From: Gemmatimonadaceae bacterium
GTDB lineage: Bacteria; Gemmatimonadota; Gemmatimonadetes; Gemmatimonadales; Gemmatimonadaceae
NCBI GenBank assembly: GCA_036504815.1
Contig: DASXUN010000003.1
Coordinates: 124,001 to 188,000 of the forward strand
Direction: 5' to 3'
DNA length: 64,000 bases
Part shown: one piece after another, positions 41,636-51,400 of the stretch
How the letters are laid out: each line of letters starts with the position of its first letter
Numbering within the stretch: the stretch's first letter is position 1
Made by a program: the position numbers and the translations under genes
Notes under the pieces: model-generated
The model's database searches: none
What the model was told of the DNA's origin: nothing
What the model saw: the letters and a program-made list of their open reading frames with translations, nothing else

Positions 41636-42313
41636 TCAGTACATGTTGGCGTAGCTGACGAACTTGAACCGACCTTGGCGCTCGATGATGGTGCCGAAGA
41701 GCTGTCCCTCGCGGAGCGCCTCCTCGCCAGAGGCGAATCGCACCGTGCATTTGGCGTGCAGCCGGTTCGCGCCCTGCACCTCTGGGGGGACGGCGCACGC
41801 CAACCGCGCAACGCGGAAAGCGCGCCCCCCATGGCGCTCGAGCAGGCGACGCAGGCCGGTTTCGCTCGGCAGCTGCATCTGCGACCAGACAAGCCCGGGC
41901 GCCTGCCGGTACGGCGGCCTGGTGTACGGCGACTCCGGGTAGATCAGGTCGATGAACTCCCGGGGCGATACCGCGAGCCGATGCAGCGCGAGCGTGTCGC
42001 GGGTGGCCACCGCCGCTGCGAACAATTCGAGGAGCTGCGCGCGGGAGGTTGCGCCATGCTGCAGTCTGGCGGCCGGCTCACCGCCGACCGCCGCCCGAAA
42101 GCGGCGCACTTCCTCCTCAACCGGGAGGATGGAATCGACGATGTAGCCCGGCTGCGCGCGATTGATCGAGTCCTGGCGCGCACGGGCCAGGGAGTCGCGC
42201 GCGGCTGCGGCGATCGAGTCGCGCGTGCCAGTCGCGATGGCGCCCGCGCCATCGGACGCCGACGGCGCACAGGCGCCGAGCAACAGGAGGAGCGGCAGGG
42301 CCGCGAATCGCAT
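41636..42313 (-). CDS. Lipoprotein of unknown function
   Basis: 225 aa from the ATG giving MRFAALPLLLLLGACAP, a clear lipoprotein signal (lipobox LGAC, Cys15). A helical, Ser/Asp/Arg/Ala-rich stretch (residues 25-60) leads to an alpha/beta domain with SNTF2-like appearance (SRAQLLELFAAAVATRDTLAL, ending GTIIERQGRFKFVSYANMY). No catalytic motif recognised. It lies 63 bp upstream of the Ppx/GppA gene on the same strand and could be co-transcribed with it. Confidence 0.8.
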   Translation of the reverse strand: MRFAALPLLLLLGACAPSASDGAGAIATGTRDSIAAAARDSLARARQDSINRAQPGYIVDSILPVEEEVRRFRAAVGGEPAARLQHGATSRAQLLELFAAAVATRDTLALHRLAVSPREFIDLIYPESPYTRPPYRQAPGLVWSQMQLPSETGLRRLLERHGGRAFRVARLACAVPPEVQGANRLHAKCTVRFASGEEALREGQLFGTIIERQGRFKFVSYANMY

Positions 42314-42343
42314 GGGGCGAAAGGTGAGTGTGATGTGCGCCAG

Positions 42344-42385
42344 CGCGGAACGGCCGACGCCAGAACTGGCGCCGGCCGTTCCGCG
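42344..42385 (-). terminator. Long hairpin after the beta-helix lipoprotein
   Basis: Arms CGCGGAACGGCCG/CGGCCGTTCCGCG, 13 perfect pairs at the base. An A/C mismatch and six further pairs lie inside. Located 12 bp downstream of the stop at 42397 on the minus strand. Confidence 0.7.
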
Positions 42386-42396
42386 ACGCGCGCTGG

Positions 42397-44139
42397 CTAG
42401 TTGCGCACGTAGTTGGTCCATCCCTGCCACCACTTCGCGCCCGTCGGCGACGCGGCGCCCAGGTACGTCGTGCCCGTCACCAGCGTCCCGGCCTTCGTGG
42501 CCAGCTTGCCGGTGAATGTGGCGAGGCCGCCGGTCGCGATGGCCGAACCGGACGCCGGCGTGAAGTCGAACGCACTGGCGCCCGCGGGCACGGCACCCGT
42601 GGCCGGAAGCGCCGTGAAGAGCGAGGCTGCGGTGGTTGCCGAGCTGAGCGTGATGCTGTTCCCGGCGAGATCGAACAGGTTCTGCGTGGCTGACGCCGCC
42701 TGGAAGGCGTTCGGCGTCTCCGCGATGTAGACGTTCTTCACCGCGAGATCGGCGGTTGCCAGGTCCGGAATGGCGGTCGAACCCGCACGCGCGTACGTCG
42801 CGACGTCGCGGAGCGAGATGCCGGCCGCGGGATAGCGGGCAAGGACGCCGTTCACGTAGTAACCACCGGTGCCGCGGCGGAGCATCATGCCGTAGCCGCC
42901 GCCCGCGCCGTGGATGCTCTGCACGCCGGCGCCGATCAGGGTGAAGTTGGCGACGACCGGCGTGGTGAACGGCGCGGTATCGAAGCCAAGGTCGCAGCCC
43001 GAACCGTTGCAGCCGTCGTTCTCGATGCCCTGCATGTCCGACGCATAGGAACCGGCGCCGGTGCGGATGGCGATGTTGGTGGACTTGTACGAGATCAGGT
43101 ACTGCATCGTCCCGCTCCAGCCCTCGGACATGTCGAACTGGTCGTCCTCGCCCTCGTAGGCGACGGCGTTGCGGAAGTCGAAGCCGCCGCCGAAGAACTC
43201 GAAGGAGTCGTCGAGGCCGTTGACGGCCTGCACGTACGAAACGCGGGTGCCCGAGCCGACGGCCGCGAACGTGAAGCTGTTGAGCTCATTGTTCAGCGAC
43301 GGGGCGAAGCCGGCGAACTCGACGCGCACGTACTTCAGCTCGCCGCTGTTGTCGGTGGCGGTGGTGCCGCCCGAGTACAGGACCTGGTAGTTCTTGCCGC
43401 CGACCACGGCCTGGCCATCCGTGCCGGAGCCCTCGATTTCCACCGTGCCGCTGCGGTTGATGAGCGCGTTGCCCACGAGGATCAGGCCGCCCCAGTCACC
43501 GGCCTGCCGGCTGCCGACCGGACGCGACGACGTGAAGACGATCGGGGCGTCGGCCGTGCCGATCGCCTGGATCTTGGCGCCGCGCAGCACCATGAGCGAC
43601 GAGCCGAGGATGGTGTAGTCGCCCTTGATCGTGGTGCCGGGCTGAATGGTCAGCGTGGCGCCATTGGCCACGTGAATGAAGCCCTTGAGCGTGTAGGTCG
43701 TATCGGCGAACAGCGTGCGGCTGGCGGTGATGTCGGTGGTGATGTCCGCCGCGGCATTGCCGAACGCCAGGGTCGTGACGCTGATCTCGGCCGACGGAAT
43801 GCTCGTGCTGCCTCCACGCACCGTGATGACGCGATAGCGGTAGGCCGTCGACACCTTGAGGCCGGCGTCCGTGTAGCTCACCGGACCGGCCGACGACGGC
43901 GCGGCCACCGTGCCGACCTGCGCGAAGGCGCCCGCGGCGCCCTCGGCGCGCTCAATGTTGTATCCCGTGTCACCAGCCTTGCTGTTGAACGTCAGCTTGA
44001 CCGCTGACGCGGACAGGGCCGAGGCCGAGGCACCAATGACGGGCGTGATCGTCGGCGCGGTGCTGCTGTCGGTGCCGCAGGCGGTCAGTGCGGCGGAGGC
44101 GGCGAAGGCAAACGCCGCGAGGCGGCGGAACTGGAACAT
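42397..44139 (-). CDS. Surface lipoprotein with FnIII domain and repetitive beta-helix
   Basis: 580 aa. Lipoprotein signal with ALTAC (Cys20). Residues 25-120 form a fibronectin-III-like domain (VKLTFNSKAGDTGYNIERAEG, STAYRYRVITVRGG). The rest is a repetitive beta-rich domain (ATLTIQPGTTIKGDYT, DAPIVFTSSRPVGSRQAGDW, GGLILVGNALINRSGTVEI) with conserved Cys in NDGCNGSGCD. Proteins of this kind are commonly found beside a TonB receptor, as here. Its own upstream three-unit Pho-box-like repeat and downstream hairpin indicate an independent, phosphate-controlled transcript. Likely role: capture or processing of a phosphorus source at the cell surface (inferred). Confidence 0.82.
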   Translation of the reverse strand: MFQFRRLAAFAFAASAALTACGTDSSTAPTITPVIGASASALSASAVKLTFNSKAGDTGYNIERAEGAAGAFAQVGTVAAPSSAGPVSYTDAGLKVSTAYRYRVITVRGGSTSIPSAEISVTTLAFGNAAADITTDITASRTLFADTTYTLKGFIHVANGATLTIQPGTTIKGDYTILGSSLMVLRGAKIQAIGTADAPIVFTSSRPVGSRQAGDWGGLILVGNALINRSGTVEIEGSGTDGQAVVGGKNYQVLYSGGTTATDNSGELKYVRVEFAGFAPSLNNELNSFTFAAVGSGTRVSYVQAVNGLDDSFEFFGGGFDFRNAVAYEGEDDQFDMSEGWSGTMQYLISYKSTNIAIRTGAGSYASDMQGIENDGCNGSGCDLGFDTAPFTTPVVANFTLIGAGVQSIHGAGGGYGMMLRRGTGGYYVNGVLARYPAAGISLRDVATYARAGSTAIPDLATADLAVKNVYIAETPNAFQAASATQNLFDLAGNSITLSSATTAASLFTALPATGAVPAGASAFDFTPASGSAIATGGLATFTGKLATKAGTLVTGTTYLGAASPTGAKWWQGWTNYVRN

Positions 44140-44228
44140 GCGGAGGCTCCGTGTGGTCGTGAGAGGCGCGCGTCTCGCGCGCACGGAGTAAGAAGGCGCG
44201 CCTCGGTGTCGAAACGGCGAGCGTGCGG

Positions 44229-44255
44229 TCACGACGGCGTAACGAGCTCGGCACG
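44229..44255 (-). promoter_or_regulatory. Pho-box-like 11-bp repeats, three units, before the surface lipoprotein
   Basis: On the + strand TCACG, TAACG and GCACG begin at 44229, 44240 and 44251, 11 bp apart. On the transcribed minus strand this reads as CGTGC, CGTTA and CGTGA units. It ends 90 bp before the lipoprotein start and lies just after the terminator of the TonB receptor gene. Confidence 0.7.
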
Positions 44256-44270
44256 CTGCCGCAACGAGAA

Positions 44271-44292
44271 CGGGGACCGTTGCCGGTCCCCG
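44271..44292 (-). terminator. Hairpin after the TonB receptor gene
   Basis: Nine-bp perfect stem CGGGGACCG/CGGTCCCCG with a TTGC loop, 28 bp after the receptor stop on the minus strand. It separates that gene from the lipoprotein promoter region. Confidence 0.65.
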
Positions 44293-44320
44293 CTCGTGCG
44301 GCCAGCTCCGGCCCCGCCGC

Positions 44321-47107
44321 CTACGGCCGCCAGGACAGTCCCGCCTGCACCACGCGACCGACCCGGTACGACTCGCGCGTCACCGTCCCCTGCGTCGTGC
44401 GGTACGGCGCATCCAGCAGGTTCTTGGCGTCCAGCCGTGCCGAGAGCGATCCGCTGATCGGAACGCGCAGCGAGAAGTCGAGCACGCGGCGCGCCCGCTC
44501 GATGACGTCCGGGAGCGGCGCGTCGCCCGCCGCGTCGATGCGGTCGCCCACGACGTTGAAGAGCACCGTCGCGCTGGCGGACCCGCTCTGGTTCACCCAC
44601 GTCAGGCCCGAGTTCAGCACGTACGGCGCCTGTCCCACCATCCGCCGCTTGAGGTTGGTGGCGCTGGCCTGCGTGTTCGCCGCGAGCTCGATGCGGCTCT
44701 GCATGACCGTGAGGTTCGCAAAGGCCTGCAGTGAGCGCAGGACCTCCGCCATGAAGGCGAGCGACTTCCGGGCCTCGAGCTCGACGCCGAGGTTCTCGGC
44801 GCGGCGCGCGTTGGTGTAGAAGACCGTGCGCGTTCCCGAACCGGCGGCGCGGTAGACGCGCTCGATGGGCTGGTCGAACGTCTTGTGGAAGACCGCGACG
44901 CTCAGCACCTCGCTCGCGTGCGGATACCACTCCCACCGCGCGTCGAGGTTCACGACGCGGGTGCGCTCGAGCTGGTCGTTGCCCTGCACGTCATCGCCGT
45001 TGAGCACGTCGCGGCTCTTGATGGGCGAGAGTTCGCGGTATTCCGGCCGGGCCAGCGTGCGCGATGCGGACAGGCGAAGCTGCTGGTCGCGCGGCAGCGT
45101 CAGTGTGAGGGCCAGCGATGGCAGGAGGTCGTTCCACCGCTTGGCGGTGGCGATCGGGGCGCCGAGGGTGGACACCGCCTGCACGTCGAGGTGATCCCAC
45201 TCTGCGCGCGCGCCGCCGATGACCTTGAGCCGGGCCGTGGCCGCCCACTCGCCCATCAGGTACGCGGCGGCCAGCCGGTCGCGGGCGCCGTACGATCCGC
45301 CCTGCGCGAGCGGGGCAATGTCGAAGACGCGTGACGCGGCCGTGGCGAACCGGCCGTCGAAGATCTGCTCCGGACGCAGTTCGCGCAGGGTATTGGAGGC
45401 GCCGGGGGCGCTGATGCTGTACGCGCGCGTGTCGGCGTCGCGGTCGGTCTGCCGCGTGAGGCCGCCGATCTTCACGCGATGCTGCGCGCCGGCGGGGCCG
45501 AACGTGAACTGATAGTTGGCGCGCGCCTCCCGGTTGGTCTCATCGAGGGCGGAGAAGGTGCGCACGGCGCCGCCGTTGCCCGTGCTCAGCCAGCGGAGCG
45601 TCTCGGGTGACGCCGGCGTGTCGCGCTCGATCTGCTGGACGAACTCCGAGCGATCCGGCTCGTCGCGGTTCACGCGGGAGTCGGTCACCGTCCAGTCCAG
45701 GATGTGCGCCTCGCCCATCGAGTGCTCGGCGCCCAGCTGGAGCGACCGGACCGCGCGCTCCACGTACTGCATGCGCTGGATGCGCGCGTCGATGCCCTCG
45801 TTCTCGAACGATCCGCGCTCGATGCGCGTGGTGTTGTCGGCCGACCGGTTGTAGATGGCGTTGAAGAGCAGGCGCGTGTGCCGGCCGGCCATCGTGCTCA
45901 AGTTCGCCAGGCCGCCCCACAGCACGCTCTGCGAGGTCGTCTCGCCGGAAAAGCGGTCGATCTCGTTGGTGCTCCCCTTGACCGTGCCCCGGTCGGCGAG
46001 CGCGCGCACCTGGTCGCTCTTGACGTCGAGGCCCTGCGAAAGCGTACCCGACACGAGGTAGCCGAGCCGGTGGCCAAAGAGGACCGGATCGTCGCCGCCG
46101 ACGGCGAACGAGCCGCTGACGTTCGGCGCCCCGGTGGCCGCCTGGGGCGACCACGCATTGCGGAACTGGCTGACCAGCAGGTTCTTGTCGCCCTGCGACA
46201 GGTTCAGCCCCTGGAAGTTGCCGACCTCGCGCAGCAGGGGCGGCAGGGCCCGCTTCGATCCGACCAGGGCGAAGCGCTCGCCACCGACCGACTGGGCGAG
46301 GCTGAGCGCCCGGCCCGTGGCGCCGGCCGCATAGCCCGACCCGAACTGCGCGCTGTACGAGCGGGCCGCCGGGAACTCGCGTGTCTTGATGTCGACCTGC
46401 GCGCCGGAGAAGTCGCCCGACTGGTCAGGGGTGAACGTCTTGGTCGTCGTGATGGACTGGAGCAGGCCCGCCGGAAAGAGGTCGAGCGGGACGACGCGCT
46501 TTTCGGGCTCGGGACTCGGGACGCGCGACCCATTGAGCGAGCTCGTGGTGTAGCGTTCGCCGAGGCCGCGCACGAAGACGTACTTGCCGTCCTGCACCGT
46601 CACGCCGCTCACGCGCTGCACCGCCTGCGCGGCATTGCCGTCGGGGCTCTTCTGGATCTGCTCGGCGGTCACGGCGCTGACGACGCCGCTGCTGTTGCGC
46701 TGCTGGTCGAGCGCCTCGCTGACCGTGCCGCGCTCGGCGGCGGCCGTGACCACCTGCGCCGTGAGGCGGAACGACGCGGGCTCGAGCGAGATGTTCTGTT
46801 CGAGCGACTGTCCGCCCTCGAGCATCAGTCCGGTGACCGTCTTCGGCGTGAAGCCGATGCGGCGGAGGTGGATGGTGACGGTGCCGGCGTCGATGTTGGC
46901 GATCGCGAAGCGGCCGTCCACGCCGGTGGCCGTGCCCTGCATGGTGCCGACGATCTGCACCCCCACATCAGGGAGGCCGAGGCCGGTCGAGACATCGATC
47001 ACGCGGCCGACGATGCGGCCGTGGCGCACCTGGGCGGAAAGCGCGAGCGGTGCCAGGAGAACGGCCGCGCCGGCGCAGGCAAGCAGGGAGCGAAGCAGAC
47101 GGGTCAT
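44321..47107 (-). CDS. TonB-dependent outer-membrane receptor
   Basis: 928 aa with a signal peptide (ending ALSAQ). An N-terminal carboxypeptidase-regulatory-like domain is at about 30-110 (GRVIDVSTGLGLPDVGVQIVG). The plug domain is at about 125-260 (VFVRGLGERYTTSSLNGSRV, PLDLFPAGLLQSI). A long beta-barrel ends RVGRVVQAGLSWRP. It imports a large ligand with TonB energy. A Pho-box-like repeat 70 bp upstream and its position between ppx/gppA and Pst system 2 suggest a phosphorus-containing ligand. Ligand identity cannot be read. The start at 47107 is chosen because it begins the signal peptide. Confidence 0.92.
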   Translation of the reverse strand: MTRLLRSLLACAGAAVLLAPLALSAQVRHGRIVGRVIDVSTGLGLPDVGVQIVGTMQGTATGVDGRFAIANIDAGTVTIHLRRIGFTPKTVTGLMLEGGQSLEQNISLEPASFRLTAQVVTAAAERGTVSEALDQQRNSSGVVSAVTAEQIQKSPDGNAAQAVQRVSGVTVQDGKYVFVRGLGERYTTSSLNGSRVPSPEPEKRVVPLDLFPAGLLQSITTTKTFTPDQSGDFSGAQVDIKTREFPAARSYSAQFGSGYAAGATGRALSLAQSVGGERFALVGSKRALPPLLREVGNFQGLNLSQGDKNLLVSQFRNAWSPQAATGAPNVSGSFAVGGDDPVLFGHRLGYLVSGTLSQGLDVKSDQVRALADRGTVKGSTNEIDRFSGETTSQSVLWGGLANLSTMAGRHTRLLFNAIYNRSADNTTRIERGSFENEGIDARIQRMQYVERAVRSLQLGAEHSMGEAHILDWTVTDSRVNRDEPDRSEFVQQIERDTPASPETLRWLSTGNGGAVRTFSALDETNREARANYQFTFGPAGAQHRVKIGGLTRQTDRDADTRAYSISAPGASNTLRELRPEQIFDGRFATAASRVFDIAPLAQGGSYGARDRLAAAYLMGEWAATARLKVIGGARAEWDHLDVQAVSTLGAPIATAKRWNDLLPSLALTLTLPRDQQLRLSASRTLARPEYRELSPIKSRDVLNGDDVQGNDQLERTRVVNLDARWEWYPHASEVLSVAVFHKTFDQPIERVYRAAGSGTRTVFYTNARRAENLGVELEARKSLAFMAEVLRSLQAFANLTVMQSRIELAANTQASATNLKRRMVGQAPYVLNSGLTWVNQSGSASATVLFNVVGDRIDAAGDAPLPDVIERARRVLDFSLRVPISGSLSARLDAKNLLDAPYRTTQGTVTRESYRVGRVVQAGLSWRP

Positions 47108-47176
47108 GGAAGGCGGGGTTGGGTCAGAAGGAACTCTGGACACCACGAATGCTCCCACGGGGCCGCCACGATCTGT

Positions 47177-47203
47177 TCACGGCTTCGCAACGGCCGTGTA
47201 ACG
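47177..47203 (-). promoter_or_regulatory. Pho-box-like 11-bp repeats, three units, before the TonB receptor
   Basis: On the + strand TCACG, CAACG and TAACG begin at 47177, 47188 and 47199, 11 bp apart; the last is within TGTAAC. The near edge is 70 bp from the receptor start. The phoU terminator abuts the far edge. Confidence 0.7.
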
Positions 47204-47205
47204 AC

Positions 47206-47239
47206 GCAGGCGCCGGATTCACGGGAATCCGGCGCCTGC
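47206..47239 (-). terminator. Strong hairpin after phoU
   Basis: Fourteen-bp perfect stem GCAGGCGCCGGATT/AATCCGGCGCCTGC with a six-base loop, 28 bp after the phoU stop. It ends the Pst system 2 operon. Confidence 0.8.
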
Positions 47240-47266
47240 CGTTCATTGGCGAGCTGCGCCCGTTGC

Positions 47267-47956
47267 CTATTCGTCGCGCTCGGCGTGGTGCTTGATCTGC
47301 TTGCCTTCCGCGAGGAAGACCGCGTCCTCGCCGATATTGGTGGCCAGGTCGGCCACGCGCTCGAGGTTGCGGCTGATCAGCAGCAGCTCGAGTCCCGGGT
47401 TGATGGTGCGCGGGTCGGCCATCATGTGCGTCAGCAGCACCCGGAAGAGGGCATCGTGCATGGCGTCGACGTCATCGTCGCGGCGGCAGACATCGCGCCC
47501 CAGCGCGCCGTCGGCGCGCACAAAGGCGTCGAGCGCGTCCGCCAGCATGGCGCGCGCCCGGCGGGCCATCTCCGCCATCGACGGCTCGGGGGCGACGCGC
47601 GTGGGGAGATCGTGCAGGCGCAGCGCGCTCTGCGCGATGTTCACGGCGTGGTCGCCGACGCGCTCGAGGTCGCTGGTGATCTTGATGGCGCTGATGAGGA
47701 AGCGCAGGTCGCGCGCCATCGGCTGCTGCAGCGCGAGCAGTTCGACCGTCAGCTGCTCGACTTCCAGCTCCATCCGGTCGATCTCGCGGTCGGCCTCGAT
47801 GACGGCCTGCGCCTTGCCGGTGTCGCGCGTGAGCAGCGCGTCGACGGAGAGCTCCACGAGCTCCTCGGCGCGCGCCGACATGTCGAGCAGGCGCTGCTTG
47901 AGCGCGCCGAGCTGCTCGTGAAAATGCCGGAAGCCGGCAGTGGGTTCGGCGGTCAT
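47267..47956 (-). CDS. phoU: PhoU, phosphate signalling regulator (system 2)
   Basis: 229 aa. Two three-helix PhoU repeats with metal-binding motifs [17 protein letters not shown] and [17 protein letters not shown]. PhoU links the Pst transporter to PhoR, keeping the Pho regulon off when phosphate is plentiful. The ATG overlaps the pstB stop (ATGA), and GGGAG lies 6 bp upstream. This is a plain PhoU, unlike the fusion at 30537-31619. Confidence 0.96.
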   Translation of the reverse strand: MTAEPTAGFRHFHEQLGALKQRLLDMSARAEELVELSVDALLTRDTGKAQAVIEADREIDRMELEVEQLTVELLALQQPMARDLRFLISAIKITSDLERVGDHAVNIAQSALRLHDLPTRVAPEPSMAEMARRARAMLADALDAFVRADGALGRDVCRRDDDVDAMHDALFRVLLTHMMADPRTINPGLELLLISRNLERVADLATNIGEDAVFLAEGKQIKHHAERDE

Positions 47957-48759
47957 CCGAATCTCCCGGTGATGTACGCTTCGGTGCGCTCCTCGCGGGG
48001 CGCGGTGAACAGCTGGTCGGTCGGGCCGTGCTCGATGAGCTTGCCCAGATAGAAGAACGCCGTCCGGTCGGACACGCGCCCCGCCTGCTGCAGGTTGTGT
48101 GTCACGATGACGATAGTGAGTTCCTTCTTCAACTCCCAGAGGAGCTCTTCGATGCGCTGGGTGGCGATCGGATCGAGCGCGGAGGCCGGCTCGTCGAGGA
48201 GCAGCACCTCGGGCTCGTTCGCCAGGGCGCGCGCAATGCAGAGGCGCTGCTGCTGTCCGCCGGAAAGGCCGGTGGCGCTGGACCGCAGGCGGTCCTTCAC
48301 CTCGTCCCACAGGGCGGCGCGGCGGAGCGCCTGCTCCACGACGTCGTCGAGCTCGGAGCGCGAGGGACTCCGGTTGAGCCGCGGCCCCCACGCCACGTTG
48401 TCGTAGATCGACTTCGGGAACGGATTGGAGCGCTGAAAGACCATCCCGATGCGCTGGCGCAGCTGCACCACGTCCATCGCGCGATCGAGGACGTTCTCGC
48501 CGTCGAGCAGGATCTCGCCGCGGCTCCGCGTGCCCGGCAGCAGGTCGTGCATGCGGTTGATGCTGCGCAGGAACGTGCTCTTCCCGCACCCCGACGGGCC
48601 GATCAGCGCCGTGACCGTCTGCGGGGTGATCGCCAGCGAAATGTCGAAGAGCGCCTGCTTCGGCCCGTACCAGAACGAGAAATCCCGCACCGACAGCGAG
48701 CCGGTGCCTGCGGCGCCGGCCGTACCGGCGCTCGGGTCCAAGGGCTGGATCGGGCTCAT
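47953..48759 (-). CDS. pstB: PstB, phosphate transporter ATPase (system 2, second copy)
   Basis: 268 aa, fully canonical. Walker [11 protein letters not shown]-loop VFQRSNPFP, signature [16 protein letters not shown], Walker [14 protein letters not shown]-loop VTHNLQQ, and the C-terminal PstB signature AYITGRFG. The first 20 residues are Pro/Gly/Ala-rich. Start and stop overlap neighbours by four bases. It drives phosphate import with PstC/PstA. Confidence 0.95.
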   Translation of the reverse strand: MSPIQPLDPSAGTAGAAGTGSLSVRDFSFWYGPKQALFDISLAITPQTVTALIGPSGCGKSTFLRSINRMHDLLPGTRSRGEILLDGENVLDRAMDVVQLRQRIGMVFQRSNPFPKSIYDNVAWGPRLNRSPSRSELDDVVEQALRRAALWDEVKDRLRSSATGLSGGQQQRLCIARALANEPEVLLLDEPASALDPIATQRIEELLWELKKELTIVIVTHNLQQAGRVSDRTAFFYLGKLIEHGPTDQLFTAPREERTEAYITGRFG

Positions 48760-49592
48760 CCGAACCGCCCGGTGATGTAAGCCTCCGTCCGCTCGTCCGC
48801 CGGCGACGTGAAGAGGCGCGTCGTCGGCGCCACCTCCACCAGCTCGCCCATCAGCATGAACGCGGTGCGGTCGGAGACGCGCGCCGCTTGCTGCATGTTG
48901 TGCGTCACGATCACGATGGTGACGTCACCACGCAGCTCATACACCAGTTCCTCGACCTTCTGCGTGCTGAGCGGGTCGAGCGAGGCGGTGGGCTCGTCGA
49001 GCAGCAGGACGCGCGGCCGCGTGGCCAGCGCGCGGGCGATGCAAAGCCGCTGCTGCTGGCCGCCCGACAGCGCCACGGCGCTCTCGGTGAGCCGGTCCTT
49101 CACCTCCTCCCAGAGCGCCGCGCGGCGCAGCGCCCACTCGGCGATCTCGTGCTGTTCGGCGCGCGATGGCGCCGCGCGGCCGGCGGCGCGGAACCCGGCC
49201 GTCACGTTCTCGCGGATGGACATCGTCGGAAACGGCGTTGGCCGCTGGAAGACCATGCCGATGCGTCGGCGCACCTCGATGGGGTTCACCTCGCGGGCGT
49301 AGATGTCCTTGCCCTCGAGCCGCACCTCGCCTTCGGCGCGCGCGGTCGAGACGGTCTCGTGCATCCGGTTGAGGCAGCGCAGCAGCGTGCTCTTGCCACA
49401 CCCCGACGGTCCGATGATCGCCGTGACCTGGCCCTCGAGGAAGTCGAGGTTCACGTCGCGCACCGCACGGTGGGCGCCGAAGTACGCGTCAAGCGCGCGC
49501 ACCGACACGAGCGCCTTGGCCGGCGTCTCCAGCGAGGCTGGCGCCGTCGACGCGGGGCCACCGACGAAGACCCGCGCGTTAGTCGTGGCCAT
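48756..49592 (-). CDS. pstB: PstB, phosphate transporter ATPase (system 2, first copy)
   Basis: 278 aa, also fully canonical. Walker [62 protein letters not shown]. Start chosen at MATTNARVF (overlap of 14 bp with pstA); an upstream extension is Ser/Arg/Pro-rich and lies in the pstA gene. Two intact PstB proteins in one operon could form homo- or heterodimers. Confidence 0.94.
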   Translation of the reverse strand: MATTNARVFVGGPASTAPASLETPAKALVSVRALDAYFGAHRAVRDVNLDFLEGQVTAIIGPSGCGKSTLLRCLNRMHETVSTARAEGEVRLEGKDIYAREVNPIEVRRRIGMVFQRPTPFPTMSIRENVTAGFRAAGRAAPSRAEQHEIAEWALRRAALWEEVKDRLTESAVALSGGQQQRLCIARALATRPRVLLLDEPTASLDPLSTQKVEELVYELRGDVTIVIVTHNMQQAARVSDRTAFMLMGELVEVAPTTRLFTSPADERTEAYITGRFG

Positions 49593-50445
49593 GGCCGAAG
49601 CGGGAGCGCGTGACGTAGCGGGCAATGAGGCTGATGACAAGGACGAGGGCGAGGAGGACGAGCGAACCGGCCCAGGCCAGCGCGTGCCACTCCTCGTACG
49701 GGCTGATGGCATACGAGAAGATCTGCAGCGGCAGCGCGCTGATCGGCTGGGTGAGCGACGTGGACCAGAACTGGTTGCCGAAGGCGGTGAAGAGCAGGGG
49801 GGCCGTTTCGCCGGCGATGCGCGCCACGGCCACCAGGGCGCCCGTCACGATGCCCGGGAGCGCCGTGCGCAGCACGACCGTGAGCGAGGTGCGCCAGCGC
49901 GGAAAGCCAAGCGCGAGCGCGGCTTCTCTGAGCGAATCGGGGACCAGCTTGATCATTTCTTCCGTGGCGCGCGTGACCAGCGGGACCATCATCACCGCCA
50001 GTGCGATGCCGCCGGCCAGCGCCGAGAACTGCTTCACCGGTCGCACGAGGAACTGCCAGGCGAAGATGCCGACGACAATCGAAGGGAGGCCGTTGAGCAC
50101 GTCCGACAGGAACCGAACGACCCAGGCGACCCGGCCGTTCCGATGTTCGGCGAGATACAGCCCGGCGCCGATGCCGATCGGGAGGCCGATGGCCGATGCC
50201 ACGAGGATCAGCATCATCGTGCCGACCATGGCGTTCGCCATGCCGCCGCCCGTCTCGCCGACCGGCTTGGGCATCTCGGTGAAGAACGCCCAGTTGAGGG
50301 AACTCGCCCCCTGCTTGATCAACAGCGCCAGGATGAAGATCAGCGGGAGCGTCGCGAGGATCGCCGCGAGGACGGTCAGGCCGACCATCACCGCGCTGCG
50401 GGCGCGGCGGGCCCGAATGGAGCGCCGGGGCGCCAGCGTCGTCAT
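49579..50445 (-). CDS. pstA: PstA, phosphate ABC transporter permease (system 2)
   Basis: 288 aa, about six transmembrane segments. The motifs are [36 protein letters not shown] (coupling loop) and [15 protein letters not shown]. It pairs with the adjacent PstC. The ATG overlaps the pstC stop (ATGA). Confidence 0.95.
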   Translation of the reverse strand: MTTLAPRRSIRARRARSAVMVGLTVLAAILATLPLIFILALLIKQGASSLNWAFFTEMPKPVGETGGGMANAMVGTMMLILVASAIGLPIGIGAGLYLAEHRNGRVAWVVRFLSDVLNGLPSIVVGIFAWQFLVRPVKQFSALAGGIALAVMMVPLVTRATEEMIKLVPDSLREAALALGFPRWRTSLTVVLRTALPGIVTGALVAVARIAGETAPLLFTAFGNQFWSTSLTQPISALPLQIFSYAISPYEEWHALAWAGSLVLLALVLVISLIARYVTRSRFGHGHD

Positions 50446-51380
50446 GAGCGCCCCTGCCGCTGGACGCGCCAGACGAGCCAGCGGGCGAGCATGTTCACGA
50501 CCAGCGTGATGAGCAGCAGCACCGCGCCCACGGCCATCAGCGCCGACAGGTGCATGTCATTGGTCGCCTCGGAGAACTCGTTCGCGATCTGCGACGCCAT
50601 CGTGTATCCGGGGGCGAAGAGCGACGCCGAGATCTCCGGCCGGTTGCCGATGACCATCGTGACGGCCATGGTCTCGCCCAGGGCGCGGCCAAGGCCGAGG
50701 ATGACGCCGCCCAGCACGCCGGAACTGGCGTACGGAAGGACCGCGCCCCAGATCATCTCCCAGCGCGTCGCGCCCAGGGCCAGGGCCGCCTCGCGCTGCG
50801 ACCGCGGCACGGCCATCAGCACCTCACGCGTCACGGAACTGATATAGGGCAGCACCATGATGGCCAGGATCAGGCCGGCGGCAAGCATCGAGGGACCGTA
50901 GGCCGGGCCCGAGAAGAGCGGGGTGTTGCCGAGGTGCAGGCGATCCGCGAGGAACGGCATCACATGCTCGCGCAGGAATGGCACCAGCACGAAGACACCC
51001 CAGAGGCCGTACACCACGCTCGGGATGGCGGCGAGCAGGTCGACGAGAAACGCCACCGGCTGCCGCAGCCAGGGTGGGGCGAATTCGGAGAGGAAGATCG
51101 CGACGCCGATCGCGAGTGGCGTTGCGATCAGGAGGGCGAGCGCCGACGACACGAGGGTCCCGTAGATCGCGGGGGCGGCACCGAAGACGCCGTCCACCAC
51201 ATTCCACTCGGCGGTGGTCAGAAAGGCGAGGTGAAACGCCCTGAGCGCCGGCCACGCCGCGGCGGCCACTTCAATGGCGAGCAGGAGCAGCAGGAGCGGT
51301 ATGCTGAGCGCGAACGCGGTCGTCGCGACGCGATAGATGCGATCGCCGACCGAGGCGCCGTGAAGCGGAGTCGATGCCAC
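50442..51380 (-). CDS. pstC: PstC, phosphate ABC transporter permease (system 2)
   Basis: 312 aa from a GTG. About six transmembrane segments. The motifs are LAAIPSVVYGLWGVFVL, EAALALGATRWEMIWGAVLPYA and GLGRALGETMAVTMVIGN. First gene of the pstC-A-B-B-phoU operon. A four-unit Pho-box-like repeat lies 70 bp upstream and a 12-bp hairpin lies in the leader. Confidence 0.95.
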   Translation of the reverse strand: MASTPLHGASVGDRIYRVATTAFALSIPLLLLLLAIEVAAAAWPALRAFHLAFLTTAEWNVVDGVFGAAPAIYGTLVSSALALLIATPLAIGVAIFLSEFAPPWLRQPVAFLVDLLAAIPSVVYGLWGVFVLVPFLREHVMPFLADRLHLGNTPLFSGPAYGPSMLAAGLILAIMVLPYISSVTREVLMAVPRSQREAALALGATRWEMIWGAVLPYASSGVLGGVILGLGRALGETMAVTMVIGNRPEISASLFAPGYTMASQIANEFSEATNDMHLSALMAVGAVLLLITLVVNMLARWLVWRVQRQGRS

Positions 51381-51400
51381 GAGGGCCCAGTGAAGAAGTC

